This document shows positions 24,391 to 36,137 of a stretch of DNA of 64,000 nucleotides, in pieces (within the stretch, counting starts at the first letter, position 1; every line of letters starts with the position of its first letter). Source of the stretch: Rhizomys pruinosus. Taxonomy: Eukaryota > Chordata > Mammalia > Rodentia > Spalacidae. Both the position numbers and the translations under genes were made by a program. The DNA is taken from NCBI GenBank assembly GCA_009823505.1, contig VZQC01006580.1, forward strand, positions 321,749 through 385,748, read 5' to 3'. The notes under the pieces were generated by a model, which made no database searches, had not been told where the DNA came from, and saw nothing but the letters and a program-made list of their open reading frames with translations.

Positions 24391-24985
24391 AATTAATTAA
24401 ATTAAATTAAAATAAATAATTAATTAAAGAGTCACATTGTAACAGCACAGTTGCTTTCAGATAAAAAGAAATATAGCAATAACATTGCTCAGCTTGCCTT
24501 TCAACTGGGGATTTGGTGCTAGAATCTTCAATTGAGAGAAACCATTCCCCATTTGTTTCCTCTGTGTTATTTGACTTTGCATAATGGCTTCTAGTGTCAT
24601 CCAATTACCTGCAAAGTTCATGATGTGCTCTTTCTTTACCACTGCATAGAACTCCATTATGCAGATGTACCACATTTTTTTTTACTCACTTATCAGTTGA
24701 GGGGTATTCCAGTTCTTTGCTATTGTGAAGAGAGCTGCAATAAACATAGATGTGCATGTATCTTTGCAATAGGATGAGTCTCGTGGGTATATATCCAGGA
24801 GTGATATGATTGTTTCAGGTGGTAAGCTCATTTTGAGTCCTTTAAGGTTTCTCCACACTGCTTTCCATAGTGGTTGTACAAGTTTACATTCTGACCAGCA
24901 GTGGATGAGTGTTCCCCTTTCTCCATAACCTATCCAGTATTTGGTGTCTTTTGTTTTCTTGATGCAACACTGACAGGAAGAACTG
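23735..24985 (-). mobile_element. L1 with short 3' UTR, antisense
   Basis: Antisense counterpart of the 13205-14185 type. Left end is the distal 3' UTR with the complement of a G-rich tract at about 23800-23820; then a short 3' UTR of about 450 bp (excluding the inserted B1); then the complement of the ORF2 C-terminal region from about 24500 to 24985. A B1 (24201-24427) is inserted in the 3' UTR. Several frameshifts. Confidence 0.8.
24201..24427 (+). repeat. B1 SINE with long (AAAT)n tail
   Basis: Sense B1 inserted in the antisense L1. Approximate target-site duplications (about 24187-24200 and 24428-24442, with mismatch). Its tail has expanded into about 9 AAAT units followed by AATTA-type repeats. 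Confidence 0.88.
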
Positions 24986-25158
24986 ATCCAAGTCCTGGGA
25001 TGAACAGAATTTTAAAAACATGTGTAAAACATTCAATTCATCTTATATTTTGGTGGAGTAGCCAACAAATTAAATACATAACTCCTGCTATTCAGTATTA
25101 AGAGGATGAGTAAGGGCAGGTTACAGCCTGAAAATGATGCAGCAGGACACTGTTTTTA

Positions 25159-25410
25159 TTTTTTTTAATTTTTTTAAAATTTATTTTTGTATATGTATGA
25201 ATGTACTGTCTCAATGCAGGTTTGTGCACCCATGTCATGCAATGCCACGGAGGTCAGAAGAGGGTCTTGGATTTCCCTGGAACAGGAGTTCTTATAGAAT
25301 TGGAGTTACAGACGGTTCTTAGCCGCCATGTGGGTGCTCGGAATCGAACCCTAGTCCTCTGCAAGAGCAGTCTGCACTCTTAACCACTAAGCTATCTCTC
25401 CAGCCCCAGT
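25159..25410 (-). repeat. B2/B3-type SINE, antisense, young type
   Basis: Full-length, with a 12 bp target-site duplication (25147-25158 and 25411-25422). It contains the tandem 17 bp body pair that marks the younger subfamily, although with mutations. Confidence 0.9.
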
Positions 25411-25444
25411 ACACTGTTTTTAAAGTTCATTAGAAATGAGGTTC

Positions 25445-25690
25445 TCCTGACCCAGAAAATTGACTCACCAAATAGAAGCATTGACCTCTCTTACAGAAGT
25501 CTGAAAGTCAGTTTGCAGCCTCAACTCCCATATGGCGGCTAACAATAATTAGTAACTGCAGTTCCAGTTCCTCTGCTGTCCTCTTTAGGGATTGCATGAA
25601 ATGTACATTTAAACATAAGTGGGCAGAACACTAATAAACAACAACAAAAATAAAATAAATAAAAATAATTAAAAAAAAAAAGAGAAAGAA
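25445..25690 (+). repeat. B2/B3-type SINE, old
   Basis: Diverged sense copy. The CCCATATGGCGGCTAA block and the CAGTTCCAG body are visible; the tail is A-rich near 25645-25682. Head degraded. It adjoins the younger antisense SINE. Confidence 0.65.
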
Positions 25691-26122
25691 ATGCTGTTCC
25701 TGATTAAATAACCTTTGAACTGAGGCACAAATGGAAGCAGGGGAAAGAAGCTACCTGGATATTTCCTCTCAAGTCATTCAAAGGGAATGATATCAAGTGC
25801 TCATTCTAGCAAGGTGGAGAATTATCAAGTCTGATGCTAAATGGTAGGGGAAGAAATTTAGAAGAGGTGGAAAATGCAGGGTTTGATGGAAAAGAATAAA
25901 AGGTCTTTGGGGCACATTTAATATTAGTGAAATGTAATTCTGGCCCACTTTTAGCTGCTGTATTTTCATGAACACATCATGGAATCAAATAAAAAGAAAC
26001 TGAACACATCATGGAATCAAATAAAAAGTAAATTTCTTATCATGAAATGTTCTCTCTTTCTCACTACCGTAGAACACAGTGGGAAGAAAGGCTAATAAAA
26101 GAGAGAAGAGATGTGGGATTAA
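25691..26122. other. Unassigned DNA with a small tandem duplication
   Basis: No gene or repeat family. A 27 bp unit is duplicated with a period of 32 bp (25970-25996 and 26002-26028). Confidence 0.5.
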
Positions 26123-26136
26123 AAAACAAAGATTGG

Positions 26137-26294
26137 GCCAGGCGTGGGGGCGCACATCTTTAATCCTAGCACTTGGGAGGCAGAGGCAGGTGGATCTTTG
26201 TGAGTTCAAGGCCAGCCTGGTCTACAGAGCAATTCCCAGGACAGCTGGGGCTATAGGGAGACCCTGTCTCAAAAAGACCAAAACAAAAGAAAAC
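26137..26294 (+). repeat. B1 SINE
   Basis: Full-length sense B1 with a perfect 14 bp target-site duplication (26123-26136 and 26295-26308). It has the local 3' variant (AGCTGGGGCTATAGGG-type block), unlike the usual mouse version. Confidence 0.93.
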
Positions 26295-26404
26295 AAAACA
26301 AAGATTGGTTAAAAAAAATATATATTGGTAAGTATGACTGCTTTACATCAGAAAGAAATTTGTTTTAGACATGAGTCATTAAGGTCAAATTTTTCTCCTT
26401 TATT

Positions 26405-28575
26405 TGTTTATTTTTTAAGGGATTCTACAATATGATAGCACAGTTGCTTTCGGATAACATTGATGTTGTCCAGTTTGCCTTACAATTAGGCAATTGGGGC
26501 ATTTTTTTTAAGTGAGCCAAATTATTAAGCATAAGCAATGAATGTAAGTAACATTCATGTAAAACCAATTTGCAAGTATCTATGTCCAAATTTTGAACAA
26601 CCCAAGGTTCCCATTGTCCAGTTGGAGAAGCCTGTATGCACAAGCATGTTGATCAAATAGGAGTCCAGTCTACATTGCTGTAATCTCACAATTCACCCCA
26701 ATCTCTCTGCAGCCCTTACATTCTACCACACCTCCTCTCCCACAAGTTGTTCCCTAGGCTTTGGGAAAGGCGACAAGTGGGTGAGAAGCAAAAGAGTCTA
26801 TTTTCTCTGGAGATGTCATTTTGGACTCTAGTCTGTTCAGGTTGTTCCCCTTCATGGGTTGACAGTTTATCCAGGGATGACTTTTTAATCCTACTAACAA
26901 AGCACAAGCAATTATATGTACAGGTATTTAAGCAGTACTAATTATTATGGGAAGCTAAGCTGTGAGCATAGACACAGATGCTTGGATGGTATACTAATCC
27001 GCAAACTATGGTTTCTCTATAAAGGGTGATGAGTTCGTATTCTGGCTTATAATACCTCCTAACCATTAGAGGACATAAACTTGTGGCATCCACTGTGAAT
27101 TATTCCTCCAAGGAGAGAGCTAACAGCTGATTAGATTTGGGATATATATAGACTCATGACTGCCACTGTTGCACAGTGTCTCCAGGCAGTTGAGGTGTAG
27201 CTGATGCTGATGGAGGAGTCTTGCTATCTCAAGGAGACCAATATTTTGCTGTATTGCTTTAGTGGCCTTTGGTAACACTCTCTGGCATTTCAGAGGCCAA
27301 TTGTACATTAGCAAGTGATGTCTCAAGGCATTTTTTCATGCTTACACCAGGTCTTCGACAACAAGGACTTACCGACTTTCTCCTTGCATATATCCCACTT
27401 ATAGGCAAAAGGCCTTTATGATTTGGGGGGCTTGGATCCCCTAGCCAACATCTCCTAGGCAGAATAATTCATTGCTGATATCAGAGCTTTCCTGTATTAA
27501 TATATTATGCTTAACTACACAGCTTATAAAGACTTTACTATTGAAGTTGGCTCTAAATAGAGAATTATCCTTTCACAGTTCCTATGCCTATCAGTCAATT
27601 AAAAAAGGGTAGTTATACCACCTGTTTTATAAGAAATCACCACTATAACTGTTGGCTCTAATTTTCAGTTAGAGAATGACTTCATTACCATCATGTTTTA
27701 CTTTTTCCTATAAAGGGGAGATGTAGGAAGGTTTCTCAGCATCTGGAAGGTAAACTTCATTAGGGCCCATTATAAACAGTTAACCCAAATAGAATTGAGA
27801 GATGCTCAGTGTCTGTGACTGAGGTGGTCTGAGTTTCCTCTTTCTTTAATGCTCAGATGGGTCAGCCTCTCTGCTGGCATTTCCCAGTCCATCATGCACA
27901 GCCAAAAGTTGTACATTTTCAGGCATTTAGATTGGTGAGTTTACCTGTGGGATCATACAAATCTCCTCCCATTGTGAGTTTCAAGATCTCAAAATTGAAA
28001 ATTTATCAATAGGATTGGAACACAGAGTTTTCCATTTGTATCCCAGAAGGGATACTACACCACCTCCCACCTCCCTCTTTTTGATTTTAAATTGTTATAT
28101 TTTGACCTATAGATCCTAAGTTGTATTACACATACCCATAAACAGGAACCAAGGCATAAGTTTTCCTTAAATTTACCCAAACAGTTTATCATTTACTGTA
28201 TGCTACTTATTTGGGAAGTAAACTTAAACTTAATTCCTTTAAATTATCCTAAAAGTAAAAGAAAGTGTTATGAGGTGATATTGTATAACCCAGAAAAATA
28301 TAGAGACCATTTGTGTACCTTAACCCCAAGGTTATTGTTGGAAATTCAATACAAATTATAAATAGAACAATTTACATTTTATATTCCCAGTTATTTCAAA
28401 TTTATTACCATTTTCACCAAAACCTACTACCAAATTTAACTAATCTAAACATTTCACTAAGCCTTAAAATATTCTATAATATGTTGACAAAGCTTGTGCA
28501 GAGTTGAATACCTGCTGAATAAATTTTACCCAATATACACTTTGCTCTTTAAAGCTATATGACTAGACTATGACT
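26405..28575 (-). mobile_element. Old L1 long 3' UTR, antisense, alternative end
   Basis: Antisense copy of the long 3' UTR with substantial divergence. Its 3' terminus (26405-26520) lacks the second G-rich tract and instead matches the terminus of the 49773-55214 element. The same block resembles the start of the short 3' UTR at 13650 and 24440-24490. A single 67 bp unit (about 26885-26945). It extends to the equivalent of the duplicated inner block at 53030-53440. Right boundary is approximate. Confidence 0.78.
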
Positions 28576-28794
28576 TCAGAGAAATCAAGTCCATTAACTT
28601 ATATGGTTTATTGTGTATTTCCATATAAATCTCTACTGAAATACCTCTCTATATAAATATATGTTATTTTTAAGTATACCATTTTAAACCGCAAGCCTTA
28701 CAGTGTGGATTTTAATGACTATCTTCCTCCAAGCTCTTGGCCTTCTTCAGGCCTGGCATGAAAACCTGCTTTAAAACCTTTTCAATATCTAGCT
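28576..28794. other. Unassigned spacer
   Basis: Not clearly matched to the flanking L1 copies. It may be further diverged L1 3' UTR. Confidence 0.3.
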
Positions 28795-29446
28795 CCTTTT
28801 TTTATGAGTACAAGAATCCTTCATGTAAAACCAATTTGCAAGCAGTTTTGCCCAAACCCACACAGCCCAAGGCTCCTTTAAGATATCATCTCATTCCAAT
28901 AAGACTGGCCAGGATCAAGAAAACAAATGATACCAAATGCTGGAGATGTTGTGGGGAAAGGGGAACACTCATCCATTGCTGGTGGGAATGTAAATGTGCA
29001 GCCACTATGGAAAGCAGTGTGGAGAACCCTTGGAATACTCAAAATTAGCTCGCCATTTGACCTAGTCATACCACTCCTGGGTATATACCCACAAGACTCA
29101 TCTTACTGCAGAAATACATGCACAGCTATATTTATTGCAGCTCTGTTCACAATAGCAAAAAGCTGGAATCAACCCAAATGCCCCTCAACCGATGAGTGGA
29201 TAGAGAAAATGTGGTACATGTACACAATGGAGTTCTATGCAGCAATAAAGAAAGACATCATGAACTTTGCAGGTAAATGGATGGAGCTAGAAGATATTAT
29301 ATTAAGTGAAGTAACAGTCCCAGAAAAACATGAATGGTATCCCTCATCTGTGTATGCTAGCGTCAATAACCCAGTTGTAAATATTTCTTGTGGAGAGTGA
29401 TGCATATTAAAAGAACAACAACAGAAAGACTGCATCAGACAACTGA
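28795..29446 (-). mobile_element. L1 with 5' inversion, 3' end missing
   Basis: Left part (28801-28872) is the antisense distal 3' UTR. At 28873 it switches directly to sense ORF2 (28873-29398) and the first bases of the 3' UTR, ending before the first G-rich tract. The switch fits a minus-strand L1 with an inverted 5' portion. The usual last 200 bp of the element are missing on the left and only seven T residues precede it. No clear target-site duplication. Confidence 0.7.
28873..29398 (+). pseudogene. L1 ORF2 C-terminus in inverted segment
   Basis: Sense ORF2 segment, with a frame open for 157 codons from 28927 to 29400 and a frameshift relative to the Cys-rich motif just upstream (the motif itself is readable in the 28737-29048 frame). 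Small deletions near 29320 shift the end so the frame runs past the usual stop into the 3' UTR. Non-functional. Confidence 0.85.
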
Positions 29447-30411
29447 CCAAAATTAATGTCAATTTTTTAAAAATATTAATCTGCCACAATTCATCTGAGA
29501 AATAGTATAGCATAATAGAAAGAATTACATGGAAACAATTTAACTGAAAATTACTCCAAAGTTGTGTCAAAACTAAGAATGAAACCTGACATTTAAATCA
29601 ATAGAATAAAGCTATCAGGTGCCACATTTTAAAATCTTCAAGTTGGAGTATGTATTACTTAGAAACACTATAATAGTACAGCATGGGCAAAATCTGAGAA
29701 GAACAAAAGAAAACTTTGGCCATATTATTGACAGTTAAAGCAAGAGAAAAATTAACTCATTTATGAAAAACAAATCACATAAAATATTGGAATCATATAT
29801 TAGGAGACACAGAATATGTTTTTTGGATACACAAGAATCAGCCAAATGTCTTCAATATTTTATTATAAAACTTTACATCCAGTTGATAATTTTAACAGTT
29901 TTCATCTTTTTTTAGTAATAGGAGTTATTTTAGTGAAGAGCAACAGAAACAATAAGAATAATTATTGTTGTTCATTCTCTAATAATACCAGCTAATTAAA
30001 ATGTTTGCAGTGTTTTTTTTTTTTTTTTTTATTCTATTGTGTACCTTTTGGCTTTAATACTAGGTTATCTTCCCCAAGTTCTTCTATTGTGAATTCAACC
30101 CATGGCACTTCAGCAGTAATAAATGCAACACCCCAATGCACGAAGATAGTGATAATAGAAAGTGAGGGTGTGGGAATATATTGAGATTTTATGATCTTTT
30201 TTATTGTCAACTCATACAAATCTAAAAATTATTGCCAATTGACACAATAAAATGAATGAAATATTACCATCTTAATGTCCTTTAACAGTGACCTATAAAA
30301 TTCTGAGAGTTATACTTGTCTGTAATATATAGATACATAATATATAGATACATAGATATACATACATATATCATACATATAGTAAGAAATTATATTTTTC
30401 AAGAGATGTGA
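29447..30411. other. Unassigned AT-rich DNA
   Basis: No family recognised. Contains a poly-T run at 30014-30033 and a TATATAGATACATA-type repeat near 30325-30380. Confidence 0.4.
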
Positions 30412-30425
30412 CAGGTGTAGGTTTC

Positions 30426-31752
30426 ATTATTTTTATTGATGCTTTGTGTATTTCATACATCATTTTCCAATTCAGTTCAGGCATATTTCCCTTTCCCTTC
30501 CCCCCACCCCACCTGACCTCATCCCAGATCATGCATTCTTCCATAACTGTCCTGCATCTTTCTCTCAGTTTTCTTTTTCATTTTCAAACAATAAGTGATA
30601 ATTTATGAGTAGAAGCATCCTTCAAGTAAAACCAATTTGCAACCAGTTGTGCCCAAACCCACACAGCCCATGGGTCTCACCATCCAGCAGGGGGGGGGGG
30701 GCTTGTATGTTAAATCAAGTTGATCAAATGAGTGCACAGACTATATTGCTGTAGTTTCACCATCCACCCCAATCGCAGCCCTTACATTCTACCACGCCCC
30801 CTCTCCCGCAGATTGCTCCCTAGGCTTAGGAAAGGGGCACAGGTGGATGAGAAGCAAAACAGTCTACTTTCTCTGGAGCTGTTGTCTTGGACTCTGGTCA
30901 ATTCTGGCTGTTTCCTTTCATTGGCTGACAATTTGTCCAGGAATAACCTTTTGATCCTACTAATGAAGGACAAGCAATTAGATATATAGGTACTTAAACA
31001 GAACTAATTCTTATGGTAGGTTACTTTGGTATAGACACAGATGTTTGGATGGTATGTTAATCCATGAATTACATTTTTTTCTGTTAAATATGACAGGTTC
31101 TTACTGTGGCTTATAACATCTCCTAACCATTAGAAGATGTAAGCTTGTGACATTAGCCGTGGGTTATTCCTCCAAGGAGAAATATGATGATGATGAGGTC
31201 GTTCTCCAACTGTAAATTGGAGCCAAATGTTATAGAGGTAATCTCTTATAAAACCAGTAAAACTGCCTTCTTTAATTGACTAATAGACATAGGAACTGTG
31301 AAAAGGATTATTCTCTATTCAGAACCAAATATAATACTAAAGTTTCCTTAAACTATGCACTTAAGCAAAATATATTAATACAGGAGCTCTGACATAAGCA
31401 ATGGATTATTCTACCAAGGAGATGTTGGCCAGGGTACCCAAGCCCCCACAAAAGGTAAAGGATCCTTGCTTCTAAACTGGGATACCTGCAAGAAGAGAGG
31501 TGATAAGGTCCTGCTGCCAAAGACCTGACGTTAACATGGGAAAGATGTGTTGACCACACATACAAGTGTACAGATGGTCTCTGGAATACCAGAGAGTGTT
31601 ACCAAAGGCCACTAAACCAATAAAGCAAATATGGGTCTCCTTGAGTCAAGCAAGACTCCTCTGTCAGCACCAGCTACATCTTACCTGCCTGGAAATACTG
31701 TGCAGCAGAGGCAGCCATATGCCTCTATATCCCAAATCTAATTGGCTATTAG
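30426..31752 (-). mobile_element. L1 long 3' UTR with 5' inversion
   Basis: Antisense 3' UTR from its distal end (30426) to about 31180, then sense 3' UTR from about 31175 to 31752. The sense part equals positions about 4478-5057 of the 2040 copy and the antisense part about 5062 onward, so the two halves adjoin in the parent. A 7 bp overlap (AAGGAGA, 31174-31180) is shared at the switch. Flanked by a 14 bp duplication with one mismatch (30412-30425 and 31753-31766). Single 67 bp unit. Confidence 0.9.
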
Positions 31753-31779
31753 CAGATGTAGGTTTCTATGTGGGATGTA

Positions 31780-32200
31780 TTACATCTCCAGCTATGTGTG
31801 TTGCCTCTGATGAGTTCCCTCCCACTGAGTGGGTGTTAAGCCCAACAGATAGTTCTTGATTATTCCAGAGATAAAATTACCACTACTACAAAAAAGAGAT
31901 AAGTTTGATATGCTGGTCATATTGGTTACTAGGCTTTAGAGCTTGTTTGGACCTCTGTTTGATTTTTCTCCTTTATCAGCTTACACACTATTCTCCGACA
32001 CAATGAGATCTAGTCTTCAGGAAGGAGGCTTCCAATTCAGTTCCAGCTGCATTGCTCCAAGTCCTGTCTGAAGTGTGACCTGTCTTTAGCAATAGAGTCT
32101 TACCTTCAAATTCTGAAAGGAAATCAATAGGCTGCATAATTTTGTAAGTCTCTTGGACTACCCTGAGAAAGAACTAGAAGGAAGGTTTCTCCTGTCTAGC
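31780..32200 (+). repeat. Unnamed dispersed repeat, copy 2
   Basis: Diverged match to 18340-18640. The shared order includes the CTCCCA(C/T)TGAG(T/A)G block and the downstream pyrimidine-rich and CTGAAG-rich parts. No coding potential. Confidence 0.5.
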
Positions 32201-33380
32201 ATTATGCTTCTTGTCATGTCCTTCAGTTACACACATGCACTCAGATCCATACATGGTATGTGTATTTTTCAGCAGGCTTTTAAACTACTACAATTCACTC
32301 TGGTCTTTTTTACATCACCTGTGCATTATCTCTCCTCTCTATTTATAATTTTAACAATTCTTATGTGTTGGTTAAAAAATATAAGTGAAACTATAAAAAC
32401 GCCCTGTTTCAATCTTCCTTTCAAAATATTTTAGCATAGAAAATGCATAGAAAATCTTTAAATAAATCAAAGAAATACATTTTGTTCAAGTATGAAAATT
32501 TATAGAAACTGTGTATTTAAAAAGAAAAAGGAAAGAGGAAAATATTTTATGCTTGTTTATTACGCAAAAACTGTCATTTAACAGGGAGTAACAGCTAGAG
32601 AAGGCAATTTTGACAAGAATTTTTCTGCGAAACAAAATTTCATGACTAAAGATATTTACTGTATATATTTCCTCTATTTACTATATAGACAAAATTTTAG
32701 TGAATAGTTTTGAGAAGCCTAATTATATTTTTAGCTACATGTCGCCTACCTAATTAGAAAAATTTAATGTATTTTGATAATTAATAAAATATTTCTTGCT
32801 TTGTCTTTTAATATTATAACAAAATAAAATTTCTATATCAACAAAATTCAAGACATTTTACCTTACCACATTCCAGGATCATACTGTAATTCAATTAGAA
32901 ATAAAATGTTAAGTGTATAATAACTTAAAAATTAGAGACTAGTATTCCATACAAAATATAACTAATAAATTCATTTAATAAACAACAAATGATTACAAGT
33001 AAGCAACCAGCATTTTAATATGTTTGCATGGATTCATTGGGAATATAAATTATATTACAATACCTTACTGTAATTATATCAGTTATAAACAAACATAAAG
33101 ATTGAAATGAAAGCACCATTATACCTACCGAAGGTTAAATTCAGAGATCTGTAAGTTATATCTCATAGTAGGTATCTGGAAATTAATCCAAGCTCTTATC
33201 AGAACTGTGAGAAATATGTCAGTATTTCTCAAGGAAAAAAACTCTAAAATTTAATCGCTAAATATTTTGCCACTAATATATTGATCAGTACTTCAATTAT
33301 TAGCTGACAAGTGTTTTCATTTTGAAATAAATTGTTCTATTACAAGAAAAATTGGCTCTTCCTAGCATTGCAGGCCTCAT
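32201..33380. other. Unassigned AT-rich DNA
   Basis: Nothing recognised across about 1.2 kb. Very AT-rich, no gene-like frame. Confidence 0.4.
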
Positions 33381-33395
33381 AAAATGTGGTGATGT

Positions 33396-33580
33396 CCGAC
33401 TGCTCTTGCAGAGGACCCGGGTTCAATCCCCAGCACCCACATAGTGGTTGAAAACCGTCCTTAACTACAGTTTCAGGGAAACCCGACACCCTCTTCTGAC
33501 CTCCGAGGCATTGCATGACATGGGTGCACAAACCTATATTCAGACAGTACATTCATACACAAAAAATAAATAAATTTAAA
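33396..33580 (+). repeat. B2/B3-type SINE, 5'-truncated
   Basis: The head up to and including the A box is missing; the copy starts at the CTCTTGCAGAGG part and keeps the B box. It is flanked by a 15 bp duplication with two mismatches (33381-33395 and 33581-33595), so the truncation happened at insertion. Single 17 bp unit. Confidence 0.85.
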
Positions 33581-33595
33581 AAAATGTGGCAATGT

Positions 33596-33904
33596 AATTC
33601 ATACAATTAGATATCACTTATTATTATTAATAATGAGAGTAATATGTTTTCTGAAAAACAAAAATTATTTTAAAAATTTATCAAAGAAACTGAATAAAGT
33701 TTCCTATTTTAACAGATGAATAATATTCTATGAGAATAAAATAAATAAAGTAAAATAAATAAAATAAAAGTATTTTCATAGCATGAAAGAGATAATGGAT
33801 CATGGTAAAATACAGAAATATGTTCAGAAATCTTTGTATTTGGCTAATTCATCAATATATTTTATTATTTAATTTTATTTAATTTTATTATTGTATTTTC
33901 CATT
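33596..33904. other. AT-rich low-complexity DNA
   Basis: AAATAA and ATTTT runs near 33730-33770 and 33860-33900. No gene. Confidence 0.5.
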
Positions 33905-34765
33905 ACGATATCCAAGCTAAGCCATATCCAGTCACCCTGTTGAATACAGTTGTCCTTATTTGCAAATAGATCCACTGCAATCTAGTAAGCACATCTAGAA
34001 ATCCTAGGTAAGGCACACTCTTCCTCACCCAACAATAATCAATCTATTGTAATTTTCAGTCCAGGGCCAGTCCTCCAATTATTTGTCTTCCTCCACTCTG
34101 AAACCTGCTTGAGTTGTCATGGTTTTTGTACCTGATGCCTACGTTGCTGCAAGTTCACATGTGAAAACTTCCAGTTGACTGCTTCTCTACGTTCATGCAT
34201 CAGCCCTGGCTCCACAATCTTTCCACCCCTCTTCTGCAATGATACCTGAGCTTTGGGAAGGTGAGTTTTAATATAGGGATCGTATCTAGGGATACACACC
34301 CTGGAGACTCCCATTCTTTGAAGCTTGAGTAGTTGTAGTCTTCTGTTTCAATCACACTCTATTGTTTATGGAACCTTCACTGGTGAGGATTGAGGTGAAC
34401 ACTTGTTTCCTCTCCATCCCTCATTCCACGTCTATAAGTTGACCTATAGATGTGTCTCCTGGGAATGGGGATCTTTCAGATGTATAGGTTCTATATCTAA
34501 TCAGTTGTGGGATTCTGCAATAGCCTCAATTTGTTTCAAAAGTGTAGCTTCTTTGATGAATAATGTAAATATAAGATTCCATATTTATGGAATATGATTT
34601 ATGGATTTGATAAGAAATTCCATTTGTCTAGAGATAGGAAACCAATAGGCTTTTCTCTAGGCTCTAAGTCGTCTCCAGCCCTGTGCATTTATTTGGCTGA
34701 GTTTACAGTGGCTCTCATGAATTCCCTCCCATTGAGAGGGAAATTCACATATACTGTCTGAACAC
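33905..34765 (+). repeat. Unnamed dispersed repeat, copy 3
   Basis: Co-linear over about 850 bp with 17440-18380, with many substitutions and indels. No conserved frame. Confidence 0.65.
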
Positions 34766-34789
34766 GGGTAGAGCAACCTGGTGTCTGTG

Positions 34790-35190
34790 TGGCAGGGAAC
34801 ACAGTGCCAGAAAGAGGACACCTCCCTTTGAATGGTAGGTGAGAGTGATGCATAGGTCTCTCAAAATAATGCAGGCTATCGCCAAAGCTCTTGATTATCT
34901 ACAAGAAATAGAAAATAAGACTCTACTTCTCAGGGATAAGATTTAGAGTAATGGAGCAGAAACTGCCCTGGAAACCTTCTACCTGAAATTAAGTGCTCAT
35001 AATTGTAAAGAATTTGCACACTGGTAAGGGAGAAAAATCAATTGGTGGTACAACTCAGCTCTAAAGCTTAACAACCATAATGAGCTATATAGCAAACGAC
35101 TGCTATTTGTGCCTTAGTGGCACAGTTATCTGGGGGATAAACAACAGCTGTCTAATTGGATTAAAGTAGCAGTTTTGTATTTAATTTTCT
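34790..35190 (-). repeat. Unnamed dispersed repeat, inverted segment
   Basis: The complement of this stretch matches the 18440-18560 region (the ATTATGAGCACTTAA-type block and neighbours), so it is inverted relative to 33905-34765, which precedes it. Confidence 0.55.
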
Positions 35191-35264
35191 ATCCTACGGA
35201 TTAGTATTCACAGTGGTTTCGAGTAGTGAGGTTCTCCCCTCTTATCCTCAAACCTCCATGTATT

Positions 35265-35420
35265 ATGTCATCCATGTTAAGTCCTATTCAGTCAAGCTTT
35301 TGAAGCCAGATGTCTTTCTGTGAAAATTCATCCACTGGAGTCTAGTCAGCACATCTAGAAATCTTAAGTAAGTCATACTCTACCTCACCCAGCAGTACTT
35401 GGTCTCCGGTGGTTTTCGGT
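35265..35420 (+). repeat. Unnamed dispersed repeat, copy 4 (partial)
   Basis: Repeats the beginning of 33905 (the GCACATCTAGAAATC block) in the same orientation, so the array is direct, inverted, direct. Confidence 0.6.
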
Positions 35421-35850
35421 TCTCCTTTTTCATTTCAGGACTGAAACTGCATGATATGTGGTATCCTTGACAGTCAAAATGACCTTGGCGGTATGCTTTT
35501 GGGAAGAAATTTAAAGAGCTAAAATTAAAAGTAAGCACTCCAAATAACCAATTCCATTTTACATTTATTCTTTTTTTTATTGAAAACTGGGTCTTTCTAC
35601 ATTCTAAAATTTCCATCGTTCCTGCTACAGGAATATTGTACTTCAGATCTATCTCAAAAATGTCCAAATATTTGCTGAGAACCTAATCCCAGTGTTCATT
35701 CATTCCCAATGATTTATTGAGTTTTTATGTTGATCCTGGTATTATTTCAGAAATTTTGAGGACAGACCATGAGAATAAGTTATTATAATAAACTTACCGT
35801 TTAAATGGAGACAAAAAAGCCAATGCTATAATCTTAGATATAGTGACAAT
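35421..35850. other. Unassigned DNA
   Basis: No recognised repeat or gene. A minus-strand open frame (35380-35667) is not supported. Confidence 0.35.
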
Positions 35851-35864
35851 AGAAAGTATAATAG

Positions 35865-36123
35865 CGGGCTGGAAAGATAGCCTAGCGGTTAAGAGCGCCG
35901 ACCGCTCTTACAGCGGACGCCGGTTCGATCCCCAGCACCCACATGGCGGCTAAGAACCGTCTGAAACTCCAATTCCAGGAGAACTCCAGTTCCAGGGGAA
36001 TCCGATACCCTCTTCTGACCTCCGCGGCGTTGCACGACACGGGTGCACAAACTTGCATGCAGACAGTACATTCATACACATACAGAAATAAATAAAATTA
36101 ATTAAAAAAAATTAAAAAAAAAA
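35865..36123 (+). repeat. B2/B3-type SINE, young, CpG-rich
   Basis: Full-length, with a perfect 14 bp target-site duplication (35851-35864 and 36124-36137). It has the tandem 17 bp body pair and intact CpG-rich A-box region, and many undecayed CpGs. Confidence 0.95.
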
Positions 36124-36137
36124 AGAAAGTATAATAG

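Noticed and set aside
24354..24391. (AAAT)n considered as a stand-alone microsatellite
   Set aside because: It is the expanded tail of the B1 at 24201.
35880..35935. tRNA gene-like Pol III boxes
   Set aside because: They are the tRNA-derived head of a SINE; no cloverleaf with acceptor stem closes.
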